A DNA stretch of 64,000 nucleotides. Source: Beta vulgaris subsp. vulgaris. Lineage: Eukaryota; Streptophyta; Magnoliopsida; Caryophyllales; Amaranthaceae. How positions within the stretch are numbered: the first letter of the stretch is position 1; each line of letters opens with the position of its first letter. Below the pieces are notes generated by a model that searched no databases, was not told the origin of the DNA, and saw nothing but the letters and a program-made list of their open reading frames with translations. Location of the stretch: contig NC_079207.1 of NCBI RefSeq assembly GCF_026745355.1, positions 18,139,920-18,203,919 on the forward strand. The letters run 5' to 3'. The translations under genes were made by a program, and so were the position numbers. Shown in pieces: positions 11,609 through 24,299 of this stretch.

Positions 11609-14183
11609 TTTACGTATCGTTATGCGTACAAATTAAAACCTTATTTTATCCACATTAATATTATCTAAGTTTAGTACAACGATAAATAAGAGTCGATCCC
11701 ACAGAGAGGTTTATATAATCCTAAAATCTAAGTTCAACTTATTAAGAGTATTCAACTACTATATACATTTTTTTTTTATCAGGAAAGAAATCTAGGGGTA
11801 TCTCAATAGAGAAACACCACCTAAAACATCCCGAAGGATGGTTACAAGAAGAAAAAAAAGGAGCATATAAAATACAAGTGGAAGATCCGCCGCGGTAGAA
11901 ACACCTTCTCCCTAGGCCCAAACGAAGATGAACACCTTCTTGAAACCCGTCACGGGGGCAAGACAATCACCACGAAACACTCCTAAATCTTCAATAAGAG
12001 CAGGCCCGAGCCCCGAAACCCATCAGCAAACACGAACCCGCTGCCGACGAACCACCCCTGGCACCGCTGCCCAAAAGACCCCTTCGCCGGAGATGGACGA
12101 AAAACCAACGAAACTAACGAAAGAACCACCGCAACGACCACAAGCGATGCGAAACACACAACTTACTGAGATAGAGACGGTGACTAGAACGAAAAAACCA
12201 AGCGGAGTCCAGCCGAAGAGGAGGAAGAAGAAACCCGAAACCAACCGCTAGAAACTCCGAAAACTGAACAAAGGGCTAGAGAGTCAAAGTTCGACTGAGG
12301 ACATGAGAAATTAGACTAAATTGATAAGAAAAAGGCCATAACAATGGCTAGATCTAGGGAGAAATGAAGAGAGACGAGGCTAGGGTTTCAATTTCTAGAG
12401 AAATTGATTTGGGGCTAGGGTTTTTAGGGTTTGCTTTTGGGGAAAACTAAGAGGGGTTTTCTAGAGAGAAGGCAGAGCCCCTCTTTCTAGAAAACATACA
12501 TGATATTCTTCTATGAATGGCTCCATGCTATTCAACTATTATATACATGTTATTTACTAATATATACATATACATATTGTTTTTGGGGGTTTACGAGACA
12601 TTTTTATGAACTTAAAAACTACTAAAGATAAGTCTATCCTATATTTACAAGTGATAACAAGTAATTCCACTTTACGCTCATAATATATACTTTTAGAGAT
12701 TAATAATTTTCTAATCTCGATTATACTTCCAATTTCATAAATCCAAGATTGATTAGATGGATTAATTGTAGGAATTCAAGTAGCCAAACTCCCCTATACT
12801 TCCATACTTTTAATCAACATTGAACTAGGCCGAATATCAATTCTAAACTAATCTAATCACCACAAGTATTTCGCAACTTTCGATGATTAAACTAGAAGCA
12901 TTATAGAACTAGAAGTACATCATTAGTCCCTAGTTAATCTAAACATATCATATCTTTATGTTTAAATAACTAGTCCAAGTTATATTCTAGTTTGAACTTA
13001 CAACCATCTTTGCAGGCCTAAATTAAACTAGTTGTCACTTGTTGTTATATAATTTAGACTAGGCTAAATCATATAACTAGCAATAATCTTAATTTTATAC
13101 CTAATAAGATAGCAAATTAAGTGTAAAAGTGGAATTTAAACATTACAGCCAAAATAACTTGAGTATCCAATTTCAAACAATCTTGAATTCAACTCAACAT
13201 TCAGCATTACAATCCAAATATACTTCAAACCATATAATTCAAACTCGATTAAAACCATACAATCCAACTTTGAATTCAATCCATACAATCCAAGCTTCTA
13301 AACTAATTATGAAATTCAACAACATAATTCAACTAATACAATTCATACATACATACTATGAAATTCAGAAACTATAATCAAGAAACTTCAAAACTAATAT
13401 AAAAGCACAAGAGAAAGAAAGAAGACTTATGATTCGCATGGAAATTCGCCTTCAAAATTTGGATTTCGCACTACAATCGAGCTTGAACTTCACCCTCCCC
13501 GGTTGTGTGCTAGGACTCCGACCCAAGGCTGTCTTTTGTCGAACTCGCGCACCCCTACACTAGCCTCGAAGTCTCACGCAATTCTCTGATTTTTTTTCAC
13601 TAAAAATTTTATGGAATTTCTTGCATACTGATTTTCGAACCTTAATGGGGTATTTATACCCAATTCTGCCGCCCAAATTGTATTTTCGGACCAATTGGAG
13701 AAGAGGATTGGCCTCCAAGAATTCGGCCCTAAAAACGACTTCCCCTTGCTTTTTGCGACGCCGAATTGCAGCTCTGCTCCATCTGATTGGTCGCAATTTG
13801 CGGCCTTTCTAATTGGTGAAGATGGGTGATTGTTCCTATGCCATTGGCGGAGGTGATGTTGAGGAAGGATGGCGGTGAAAGAAGTGGTGCGTCGAAGAGG
13901 AGATGCAAAGAGGATGAAGGGTTGCTTCCTCTATTTTTTTTCTTTGTCTATTTTCTTTCTTCTATTTCACGTGTTTCCTTTTTTTTTCTTTTCTTTTGAA
14001 TTAGGCTTGCCTTCTCTTGCCTTGGACCAAGATTCATCATTAAACAAAAAAAATATTATACTTAAATAATATTGGTAACAAAAATAAAAAACATAACATA
14101 TAAAATGTATTAGAATAATAATATAAACATACTTATAATATTAAAATAAGAGAAAATAAATATATGTAGTCATGCACTTATCA
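11609..14183 (-). repeat. Athila 3' LTR with retroposon insertion
   Basis: Minus-strand start TGATAAGTGCATG at 14171-14183. It ends near 11609, where the terminal CA appears mutated compared with the other LTR. It is about 1.07 kb longer than the 5' LTR because of the insertion at 11769-12529 and because the 5' LTR lost several hundred bases around the part matching 13490-13960. Confidence 0.9.
11769..12529 (-). mobile_element. Poly(A) retroposon with 19-bp TSD
   Basis: A 761-bp insert flanked by ATTCAACTACTATATACAT at 11750-11768 and the same with one change (ATT for ACT) at 12530-12548. The other LTR has this site once, with no insert. The insert begins on the plus strand with a T run, i.e. 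a poly(A) tail on the minus strand, preceded there by TTTCCTGATAAAAA. The minus-strand 5' part is rich in AAACCCTAGCC. A long variable TSD plus poly(A) indicates L1-type target-primed insertion. It may be a deleted LINE, a SINE-like element or a retroposed transcript. No coding domain was recognised. Confidence 0.85.
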
Positions 14184-14200
14184 AATTCCCCCACACTTAG
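14184..14200 (-). other. Athila polypurine tract
   Basis: The minus-strand sequence AAGTGTGGGGGAATT sits directly before the 3' LTR start TGATAAG. It is the primer site for plus-strand DNA synthesis. Confidence 0.9.
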
Positions 14201-16093
14201 TCCTTGATCGTGGATCGTCCTCGATCAAACTCTAACTACATGCAATTATGACATATAACTCCACCTCTCTATTGTTTAGAACAAAAATTGAACCGATGAA
14301 AAGTCAAACAAAAAACTAAAATGTTTTATATTAGTTAGTAAAAACTCAAGTAAGATATTACCAGGAATGTAACATTATCAGTTTAGAACAACCAAATAGT
14401 CGAAACTCATAACACGTTATAGAAATACTCTCTCGACATTTGATAAGCAACCAGCGAGCATTCTCACTCGACAGGTACATAATTTTAACAAATAGACCCT
14501 CATAGGATACATAACCACTCTTCACTCATGTGTTTGAAAGGGTTTACGTGTTTCGCTCAAGGCTCAATTCCAATGGCAAAAACTCTGCCATAAGAGGGAG
14601 CAAAAACAACTCTCACACATCACTTCAACCTTCTGTCATTGTGAATCAGCACAATTTCCTGTATTTTGACTTTGATATACAAACGCCCATTTATATCATC
14701 ATTTGTAGCTACATATCATGCTTGATTTCGTTTTCTTCACACTTCTTTTTTTTTTCACACTTTTTCATTCATCATGTTTTCTTTCTTTTCGTCTCATTTA
14801 GTTTTTTTTTACAAAAAACATCACGATTACAATTTTTTTATACAACATGCGCAATCAACACTTCAACTGTCATAACCACACCTTTTATATATTGAAACAC
14901 CCTCACACTTAGCTTTTTCTTTATCAACAACCATGCTCCATCAGCTCAAAAAATTGGGTCATGAATGTATTTAATGTTTTTAATGGTTTATAATGAAGGC
15001 TAAGCAAAATAATAGTCTTTTAGGGTTCAGAAATGATGTAATCTAATGTAAGGTGGCTATTTGGTTATGTAGTTTATAACAAAAGAAATATCTTTTTCTT
15101 TATGCCAACATGAGTCAATATAGTCTTGAAGAGTATCAATGCAAGTTCTAGAGAGAAAGTACCATGGAAGAACATCACACATGAAAGAAAAAAATGAGAT
15201 TGATATGTATATCTCAATTTATTATCTCAGAATCTCACAGGTTATTTTGGTTTATCCATTTAATCATGATTACTACCAAGGGAATGACTACACTAACTGG
15301 CTAAAAACATGAGATCGTTTATCTAATCATGTTATGAAGCTTTCAAACTTGGCTATTCCTTAACTAAAAATGTTAACAATTCTCAAAACTTTTTATTTTG
15401 AAAACATATTTCATTTTAAAACATAGTTAGATTAGAGTTTCTTGTTGAACTTCTTCATTCATTCAATTTTTTTTTTCAAAAACAAACTAAGAGGTGGGTT
15501 TTACTTATTAGAAACTAATGCATATCATACACGTATAATGCACCTAAAAACTACATGCTCATGATGATCTTTGCAATTAATAGCTATTCCAATGATTAAC
15601 TTAGCTCAAATTCATAAATTTCTACAAAAATTTCGGCAGCATTTCCCCTGTAATATGGACAAATAAAATTTTTTATGCATCCAATTCAACCTGTTTCACA
15701 GCAATATACTATTCCAGCACCAAATACTCAGAATTTTCCTCTAATTTCTCCCTTCAACTTCCACAACAATCTCCTCCATCCATATATAGCAATTCAATTT
15801 GAAAATTTCATCAAATCCACAAATTCCACATACTTCATGTAATGACAAAAACAATACCTCTCCCCCACGCTTAAACCTTACATTGTCCTCTATGTAACAT
15901 TTAGAATGTGGAAGATATCATGCAACTTCTCAAAAATTAAACCATAAAAGCAAACTGAGAAACAAACTAAAAATAAAAGCAACTAATAAAAGTTTGAGAA
16001 AGCAAATCTGATTGTCTTGGGCTGCCTCCCAAGTAGCGCCTTTTGTTTACGTCGTTGGCTCCACGAAACCATGTACCAATCAAGGTTCTTCCA
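14201..16093 (-). other. Athila post-pol region, no env-like ORF
   Basis: This is about 1.9 kb between the end of integrase and the PPT. Many Athila elements carry an env-like ORF here. Only T-rich and AT-rich non-coding sequence and short random ORFs are seen. A segment near 16016-16050 (minus strand GGCGCTACTTGGGAGGCAGC) resembles the motif commonly following Athila pol. Confidence 0.6.
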
Positions 16094-17520
16094 GCTCAAT
16101 TTCTTCAATATTCATAACCTGGGGTACTTCATGATATATTTTCAACCTGTGACCATTTACTTTAAAAATCTTTTGAGTATCAAGACTTTTTATCTCTACT
16201 GCACCATGAGGAAAGAGGTTAGTAAAAACAAAAGGACCAAGCCATCTTGATTGGAGTTTACCAGGAAATAACTTTAATCGAGCATTAAATAATTATAAAA
16301 CCTTCTTACCAATATGAAATGTTTTCCTAGCTAACTATTTATCATGAAAAGCTTTAGTCTTTTCTTTGTAAATCTAAGCATTTTCATATGCTTCTAACCT
16401 TAATTCTTCAAGTTCTTGCAACTTAACTTTCTTTCTTTTCCAGCTTTATCATAATCTAAATTACACTGCTTCACTGCCCAATATGACTTATGTTCTATTT
16501 CTACCGGCAAATGGCAGGCTTTACCAAACACTAATCTATAAGGAGACATCCCTATCGGAGTTTTAAATGCTGTTCTATAAGACCATAATGCATCATTCAA
16601 CCTTAAACTCCTGTCTTTTCTATTAGGATTCACCATTTTTTCCAAAATAGATTTAATTTCTCTGTTTGAAACTTCAGCTTGTCCGTTTGATTGTGGATGA
16701 TATGCAGTAGAAAGTCTATGTGTAACATGATATTTTTCAAATAATGCACCAAGTGTCTTGTTAACAAAATGAGTGCCTCTATCACTAATAATTGCTTTAG
16801 GAATTCCAAATCTAGAGAATATATTACTTTTGACAAAGTTAATCACAGTTTTAGCGTTATCAGCTCTAGTTGCACTCGCTTCTATCCATTTAGACACGTA
16901 ATCAACGCAAGAATGATATAAAGATTCCAAAAGATGAGGAAACGCCCATAAAGTCAATACCCCAAACGTCAAATATTTCACATATTAAGATACCTGTTTG
17001 TGGCATTTCGCTTCTTCTAGTTAAGTTTCCAGTCTTTTGACATTGTTCACAAGATTTACAAAATTCATAAGCATCTTTAAATAATGTAGGCCAATAAAAA
17101 CCAGATGTTAAGACTTTACGTGCAGTTCTTTGAGGACCAAAGTGCCCTCCACTTTCAAGACCATGACAAAATTTAGAATAGAGGAATTCAATTTTCTACA
17201 CATCTTCTTATAACTTGGTCGGAACATGCTTTCCAAAGGTATGGGTCATCCCATATACAATATTTAGAATCAGATTTTATCTTTGCCTTTTGAGCTTTAG
17301 TTAAAGTAGATGGAAATGTCCTTGTAACCAAGTAATTAACAATGTCAGCATACCATGGAGTTTCAACTTGATACAAAGATAATAATTGCTCATCAGGAAA
17401 AAATTCACTTACCATAGGCCAATCCTCTCTAGGGACTATTCTACTTAGATGGTCACCAACATGATTCTCAACACCTTTTTTATCTCTAATTTCTAGATCA
17501 AATTCTTGTAGAAGGAGCAT
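16094..17520 (-). pseudogene. Athila integrase, broken
   Basis: The domain order on the minus strand is as follows. The RNase H end and linker come first (17520-17188, DLEIRDKKGVENHVGDHLSR). The HHCC zinc-binding region is at about 17035-17190 (FCHGLESGGHFG, CKSCEQC). The catalytic core has IDFMG near 16960, [10 protein letters not shown] near 16780 and the [11 protein letters not shown] glutamate near 16680. The C-terminal part reaches about 16094, with [20 protein letters not shown] and FKVNGHRLK. It would insert the cDNA into the genome. At least four stops or shifts interrupt the frame, so no active enzyme is expected. Confidence 0.88.
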
Positions 17521-17524
17521 CCAT

Positions 17525-18980
17525 CTAAGAAGTCTGGCTTAGTTCTTTCTTTTTCAATAAATACTTAAGTGCAGAATGGTCAGAATAAACAATGACGTGA
17601 GTTCCAAGTAAATATGTCCTGAATTTTTCTAGTGCGAAAACAACAATAGACATTTCTTTTTCAGTTGCAGTGTAGTTACACTGGGCAGAATCGAATAATT
17701 TTTGAAGCATAATGAATTACATAAGGTCCTTTATCCTTCTTTTGTCCTAAAACAACACCAATTGCTTAATCACTCGCATCACACATAATTTCAAATGGTA
17801 AAGACCAACCAAGAGGTCTAATAACAGTGGCAGTGGTTAATTTTTCTTTTAGTTCATCAAAAGCTTTTCTACAATTATCATTGAAGTCAAAGTTAGCTTC
17901 TTTAGCAAGTAAAGAGCATAAAGTAGATGCAACTTTAAAAAGGTCTTTAATAAAACGCCTATAAAATCCAGCATGTCCTAAAAATGAGCGAATTTCACGT
18001 ACACAAGTAGGATATGGTAAAGAGCTAATAACTTCTATTTTAGATTTGTCAACTTCTAGTCCTTTAGCACTAACAATATGTCCTAGAACAACACCTTGTT
18101 CAACCGTAAAATGACACTTCTCAAAGTTCAAGACAAGGTTTGTTTCAACTCATCTTTTTAGAGCAAGAGACAAACTATTTAAGCACTTATCAAATGAATC
18201 ATCGAATACTGTAAAATCATCCATAAATACTTCCATATTTTGCTCAATTAAATCAAAAAATATACTCATCATACATCTTTGGAAAGCATCTGGAGCATTA
18301 CATAAACCAAAGGGTATTCGTCTAAAAGCAAATGTACCGAAAGGACATGTAAATGTTGTTTTATCTTGGTCTTCAGGGGCAATGGGAACTTGTGTATAAC
18401 CAGAATATCCGTCAAGAAAACAAAAGAAAGATTGTCCAGAATTTTTCTACATTTGATCAATAAAAGGTAAAGGAAAGTGATCTTTTCTAGTTATTGATTT
18501 AACTTTATATATCAATACACACTTCTCATCCATTAATATTCTGTTGGGACAAAATCTCCTATTTATTTTCAATTACTGTTATTCCAGACTTTTTAGGAAT
18601 CACATGAATAGGACTTACCCATTTAGAATAAAAAAATGGGTAGATTACTCCTACATCTAACCATTTTAGAATCTCTTTCTTGACAATTTCCATCATTAAA
18701 GCATTTAGTCTTCGTTGAGCTTCTCGAACAGGTTTAGCATTGTTTTCTAAGAAAATTCTATGCATACACATAGTTGGGCTAATTCCTTTTATATCAGCTA
18801 GTGTCCATCCAATAGCCTCTTTGTCCTCTTTAAGTACTTTTAGCAATTTTTGTTCCTGTGATAGAGTTAATGAACTAGAAATAATAACAGGTAGCGTCTC
18901 ATTATCACCAAGATAAGCATATTTTAGATTCAAAGGAAGTGGTTTCAGTTCTAATTCAGGTGCTTTAACAATTGAGGGAA
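17525..18980 (-). pseudogene. Athila reverse transcriptase and RNase H, broken
   Basis: The RT N-terminal part, 18933-18559, contains WTLADIKGISPTMCMHRI and KWVSPIHVIPKKSG. After a stop the fingers/palm continue in other frames with FRRMPFGLCNAP near 18310 and the catalytic VFMDDFTVF at about 18210-18236, which keeps both aspartates. The thumb region (18131-17766) contains FLGHAGFYRRFIKD. RNase H follows with CDASD (17770) and NYTATEKEMSIVVFALEKFR (17660). Together these would copy the RNA into DNA. Multiple stops and shifts disable it. Confidence 0.9.
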
Positions 18981-19145
18981 CTAATCTTGTGGTAGATAAT
19001 GTACAACATTAAACTTTGTTTTTCAAAAAGAACAATCAACTATTCGAGTTTCAATGTTATTAACTAGTTCTCCATCATCAATCAATGCAACAATTTCATC
19101 AACTACATTTCTAAGTAAATCACCAAATAATTGACCTTGATCAAA

Positions 19146-19867
19146 TTAATTTTGTGCAATATTATCAATCACATCAATAGTATCAACGACACACAAATTA
19201 TTGATGTCACTAGGGTATCTCATAGCATCGAAAATATTAAATCTAATTATTTCACCATCAAATTCCATAGTTAAATTACCCTCATGTACATCTATTTTAG
19301 TATTAGAAGTCTTTAAGAATTGTCTCCCTAATAATAAAGGTACATTAGCGAGATCAGAAATAGCATCCATATCCAGCACATAGAAATCAGCAGGAAAAAC
19401 TAACTCATTAACTTGCACTAATACATCTTCTAAAACTCCAATAGGATATGCATTACATCTATCAGCCAATTATACTACAACATCGGTTTTAGACAGTGGG
19501 CCTATATTCAGAGAGTCATAAACAGTTTGGGCATAACATTAATAGAAGCACCTAAATCGAGCATGCATCTTTCAAATCTACAATTACCAATTTCACATGG
19601 AATGGAGAACATTCCAGGATCTTTGCATTTAGGTGGAAGTTTCTTTTCAGTCACAGCATATATATTCTCACCCATGTTTACCATTTCAGAGACCCTAAGT
19701 TGCCTTTTATGAGTGTACAGTTCTTTTAGAAATTTAGCACACCTAGGCACTTGTTTTATAGCATCAAGAAGCGGTATATTGACTTTAACTTTTCTAAAAG
19801 TTTCTAGGATTTCATTATTAAGAATATCTTTCTTAGGTTTAGAAAACCTAGAAGGAAAAGGAGGCAC
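19146..19867 (-). pseudogene. Athila aspartic protease, broken
   Basis: The active-site phrase CMLDLGASINVMP is present at about 19530-19570, with the catalytic Asp in DLGA. A stop then splits the domain from LADRCNAYPIGVLEDVLVQV and PLLLGRQFLKT (19469-19146). It would cut the Gag-Pol polyprotein. Upstream, 19868-20278 is a charged linker containing short repeated acidic phrases (VIEDELEVRPKNGLTEDE). Confidence 0.88.
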
Positions 19868-20278
19868 ATCTTTGCATTTAGAAAAATCTAAATTAGATTT
19901 AGAGTTTTTAGTTGGACTCTCTTGATCTTCAACTTCTTTCTCTTTTTCTTTTAATCGCTCTTGATTTTCTAAGATTGTTTAATTAATTTCATCTTCAGTC
20001 AACCCATTCTTAGGTCTCACCTCTAGTTCATCTTCAATTACTCCGTTTTTAGCTTTAGGGTCCTTTAATTCTTTCACGCTCCTAAGTTTGACAGCTTTTG
20101 CATTTTCCTGAGGATTAGGGAGGGGTTGAGAAGGTAATTTTCCAGAGATTTGAGTTTCCAAATTACTTAATGAGGTACAGATTTGACCTATTTGGGTGTC
20201 TAAATTTTGTAAATGAGAATTAGTCTTCTTTTGATAACTAACACCTTGTGAATGGACTTGTCCTATTTGATTAGTTAG

Positions 20279-21446
20279 TTATTTAACAAGATCTTCTAAA
20301 GACGTGTTTGATGACTGTGATTGTTGTTGGGGATTAACATGAGAATATGGCCTGGGATTAGATTGTTGAAATGGTGGTATAGGTCCATATATCAAATTAT
20401 GATGGTCTCTCCAACCTTCATTATAAGTTGATGAAAAAGGATCATATTTTCTTTGCGGTTGACCTATGAAACCTCCTAATAAAGCATTTACATCTTCATT
20501 ATGCAATGTTGGACATGCATCGGTATTATGAGACACATGAGCACATATACCACAAACTTTTGCTTTTGACTCATGACCAACAATTTTAGATACTATTGTA
20601 GTTAAATTGGCAATTTGTTGAGCATTTTCCTTTAATTGATTATGAACAGAAGTAACATCAAGCTCATTTAGTCTCCTAATATCATTCCTGGTACTAAATT
20701 GTTGTGTGTTTTGTGCCAAGTTAGAAATTAAATTTTCAGCTTAAGTAGGTGTTTTATTTACTAATGCCCCACCACTTGCAGCATCTATCATTCCTCTACC
20801 TTTCGGCAATAAACTTTCACAGAAATATTGAATTGATAACTGGTCACTTATCTGATGTTGAGGACATGAAGCACATAATCTTTTAAATCGTTCCCAATAT
20901 TCATAAAGTGACTCGCTAGGGTACTGTCTTATACCATATATTTCCTTCCTTATAGACCCAATTCTACTTGCGGGAAAGAAATTTTCTAGAAAAGCTTTTT
21001 GTAATGCATCCCAAGTATTCATTGATCCAGGACAAAGAGAATATAACCAATCTTTAGCTACATCAAACAATGAGAATGGGAAAGCATGGATTTTAACATG
21101 ATTAGGGTTAATGCCTTCAGGTTTCATGGAAGAGCAAACAACAATAAATTCTTTTATGAATCGATTAGGGTTCTCACCTCCATGACCATGAAATTTAGGA
21201 AGAAGATTGAGAAAACCTGAATTTAACTTTAATGGTTTTTCCAATGTTAATGCCTAACGGTTCATCATCCAGCTTTGGTGCAGCTAACTCCTTCAAAGTT
21301 CATTCTGTCATTTCTTCTTCGAACAATTTCTCAATGTAGAGACGATCTTCTCGTTATTTTTCTACAAATTCTTTCCTTGTTTTCCTTGCTGTCCATTCGA
21401 TTTCAGGATCAAACAACAATGCTTCCTTTCGTCGACGTGTGTACAT
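20279..21446 (-). pseudogene. Athila gag, broken
   Basis: A likely start at ATG 21446 (MYTRRRKEALLFDPEIEW) is followed by stops. The capsid-like part is 21244-20741, with FLENFFPASRIGSIRKEIYG and the Athila hallmark GMIDAASGGALVNKTPT. After one stop the frame continues to 20279 and includes the CCHC zinc knuckle CGICAHVSHNTDAC (C-X2-C-X4-H-X4-C). The tail is Gln/Pro-rich. Just upstream of the ATG, TTTTCAG/GTGCATG on the minus strand resembles a splice acceptor. It would package the RNA. Confidence 0.9.
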
Positions 21447-22249
21447 GCACCTGAAAATAGGAAATTCAAAATCATTAAGTAATACAAGTTATTTGTAGAT
21501 TATTTGTGGTATCATTAAGCTAAGGATATATTATTTCTAGAATAGAATCATTAATCATACAACGTATCATATATTCTCTAGCTTCTCTTTTCTTAAATAA
21601 TTTCAATGACATATCTACCAAAGTAATTCCATATTTCACATCTTAAGCACATAATCCGTCTTCTTAAGTTCATTTGCTTTAGAATTACTTCCTAATGGTA
21701 TGAAATTAAGCAAGAGAAATAATGGATGCAATGAAATTAAACTTAACTCCTGTAGTACTTGCACTAATTTCAATTTTGTAGTTTTATTCTAATGCTATGA
21801 TCTCATTCACTAAAGTTCAGTTGAAGTTCAGATCTCATGTCGATACTCCAATTCAAGATATTACAAAATTCTTAATTTTTGCACTACATATACATGTCTG
21901 AATTAGCATACATATCCACATAAAACTTCTTCAATATAAAAATATGAGGCTTTTAAACTCAATAAATAATTGAATTAACATCCAAGCACCTAGTTGTCTT
22001 GACAATAGCAATTCGCACACTAACTAAAGATCATCAAACATGCTCATTAATAATCACAATCTACGAACCTGTAATTTTCAAACTTCAAATTTTAGCACAC
22101 TTATTTACATGATAAAACATATAAGAAAATTAAATACTACTGCAAATACTTGATACATGTATCACAAGACAAACAAACAAATAAAATTGAGGAAACACAT
22201 ACAATAAATTAGTTAGACATAGAATTTTAAAATGAGAATAAGCACCACC
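21447..22249 (-). other. Athila 5' leader, non-coding
   Basis: About 800 bp of AT-rich sequence lie between the PBS and gag. No ORF or domain was found. Confidence 0.7.
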
Positions 22250-22267
22250 TCCCTGGCAACAGCGCCA
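22250..22267 (-). other. Athila primer binding site (tRNA-Asp type)
   Basis: The minus-strand sequence TGGCGCTGTTGCCAGGGA begins five bases (AATTT) after the LTR end. It differs at a few positions from the complement of plant tRNA-Asp 3' ends (TGGCGCCGTTGCCGGGGA). Confidence 0.88.
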
Positions 22268-22272
22268 AAATT

Positions 22273-23781
22273 TGGTACGTGTCGTTATGCGTACTAATTA
22301 AAACCTTATGCTATCCACATTAATATTATCTAAGTTTAGTACAACGATAAATAAGGGTCGATCCTACGGAGAGGTTTATATAATCTTAAAATCCAAGTTC
22401 AACTAATTAAGAGTATTCAACTATTATATACATGTTATTTACTAATATATACATATACACATTGTTTTTGGGGGTTTACGAGACATTTTTATGAACTTAA
22501 AAACTACTAAAGATAAGTCAATCCTATATTTACAAGTGATGACAAGTAATTCCACTTTACGCTCATAATATATACGTTCAGAGATTAATAATTTCCTAAC
22601 CTCGATTATACTTCCAATTTCATAAATCCAAGATTGATTATATAGATTAATTGTAGGAATCCAAGTAGCTAACTCCCCTATACTTCCATACTTTTAATCA
22701 ACATTGAACTAGGTTGAATATCGATTCTAAACTAATCTAATCACCACAAGTATTTCACAACTTCCGATGATTAAACTAGAAGCATTATAGAACTAGAAGT
22801 ACATCATTAATCCCTAGTTAATCTACACATATCATATCTTTATGTTTAAATAACTAGTCCAAGTTATATTCTAGTTTGAACTTACAACCATCTTTGCATG
22901 CCTAAATTAAACTAGTTGCCACTTGTTGTTATACAATTTAGACTAGGCTAAATCATATAACTAGCAATAATCTCAATTTTATACCTAATAAGATAGCAAA
23001 TTAAGTGTAAAATTAGAATTTAAACATTACAACCAAACATAACTTGAGTATCCAATTACAAACAATCTTGAATTCAACTAAACATTCAATACTACAATCC
23101 AAATATACTTCAAACCATATAATTCAAACTCGATTCAAATATTACAATCCAACTTTAAATTCAAACCATACAATCCAAACTTCTAAACTAACTAGGAAAT
23201 TCAACAACATAATCCAATTGAATTCAAATACCGGAATCCACTTTTCGAAACAAACTAACAAATTTAACACTACAATCCAACATAATTCAACTAATACAAT
23301 TCATACATACATACTATGAAATTCAGAAACTATAATCAAGAAACTTCATAACTAATATGAAAGCATAAGAGACAGAAAGAATACTTATGATTCGCACGGA
23401 AATTCACCTTCAAAATTTGGATTTCGCACCTACAATCGAGCTTAAACTATAATCAAGAAATCTCTTTTCTTTTTTCTGTTCACCTATTTCCTTTTTTTTC
23501 TTTTCTTTTGAATTATTTTCTCTTTTTCTTCTTTGGGATGGTTTATGTCGGGCAAAAATTTTTGCACAATAAATTAGGCTTGCCTTCTCTTGCCTTGGAC
23601 CAAGATTCATCATTAAACAAAAAAATATTACGATTAAATAATATTAATTATTAAAATAAAAAACATAACATATTATATCTAATAATATTAAAAGTATATA
23701 AAATGTATTAGAATAATAATATAAACATACTTATAATATTAAAATAAGGGAAAATAAATATATGAAATCATGCACTTATCA
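22273..23781 (-). repeat. Athila 5' LTR (1509 bp)
   Basis: Minus strand: TGATAAGTGCATG to ACGTACCA. It aligns with the 3' LTR over 11609-11768, 12530-13490 and 13960-14183. The middle part is deleted or replaced around 23440-23570. Confidence 0.9.
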
Positions 23782-23786
23782 AAGAG

Positions 23787-24169
23787 CCATTCTTTTTCAA
23801 CCAATGTAGCTGCCGGAACATATTCAAAGTTTCCAAAAAATCCAAGAACTAGATGGTTGCAATCAGGTTTGGACCGCCAATAGAGTTAGTTGAGCTAAGC
23901 AAACCTTGAAAGCATTCAAAATCTTTACTAGGAAAGAATCTAAGGGGAAGCGAAGCCTAAACTCAAAATCTTTACATTTTGATGTCAAAAGTAGTGTAAT
24001 AAGTTGTCCGTTCAACTTTGAAGCTAAAACAACATGGAAATCTCCTCTTCAACCTCCACCACATAACTAAAAAGTTGAAATAACATGGAATCTCCTCTTC
24101 TTCATTACCCTCTTTACAATGTCTGATTGCCTGACAAAGACCTCTGATGTTAAAAGGTAGCTCATTCAT
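23787..24169 (-). pseudogene. Tat antisense extra ORF, 5' part
   Basis: The minus strand from about 23960 down reads FEFRLRFPLDSFLVKILNAF and KVCLAQLTLLAVQT, then after a stop continues toward the Athila insertion site. Phrases of this kind (large hydrophobic plus 'FLxxVLNxxxxxxxQLxP') are typical of the N-terminal half of Transposase_28-like plant proteins (family recall). The sequence on the far side of Athila (11603 down) continues the same ORF when one AAGAG copy is removed. Upstream, to 24169, a degraded ORF start is possible but uncertain. Confidence 0.6.
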
Positions 24170-24299
24170 TGTGGGTGTATTTAAATCATTGGTATATATG
24201 AGTCATTTAATTCGATGCTCAGTTCTCAATCGATACTGAAAGTCATTTTGCGAATGTTATGATGCTTCAGACTTGTGGAACGCTCTTGCCTATTAACGT

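Larger units (their letters stand above)
11609..23781 (-). mobile_element. Athila-lineage LTR retrotransposon, full-length, dead
   Basis: The TSD AAGAG is at 11604-11608 and 23782-23786. On the minus strand the order is 5' LTR (22273-23781), tRNA-Asp-type PBS, gag, protease, RT, RNase H, integrase, a non-coding stretch, PPT and 3' LTR (11609-14183). All open frames are broken by stops or shifts. The gag phrase SGGALVNKTPT and the protease DLGASINVMP are typical of Athila. It is inserted in the Tat antisense ORF, whose frame matches up on both sides. Confidence 0.92.

Noticed and set aside
14530..14895. 121-codon ORF as the Athila env-like gene
   Set aside because: It is on the plus strand, opposite to the element, and is biased by T-rich sequence.
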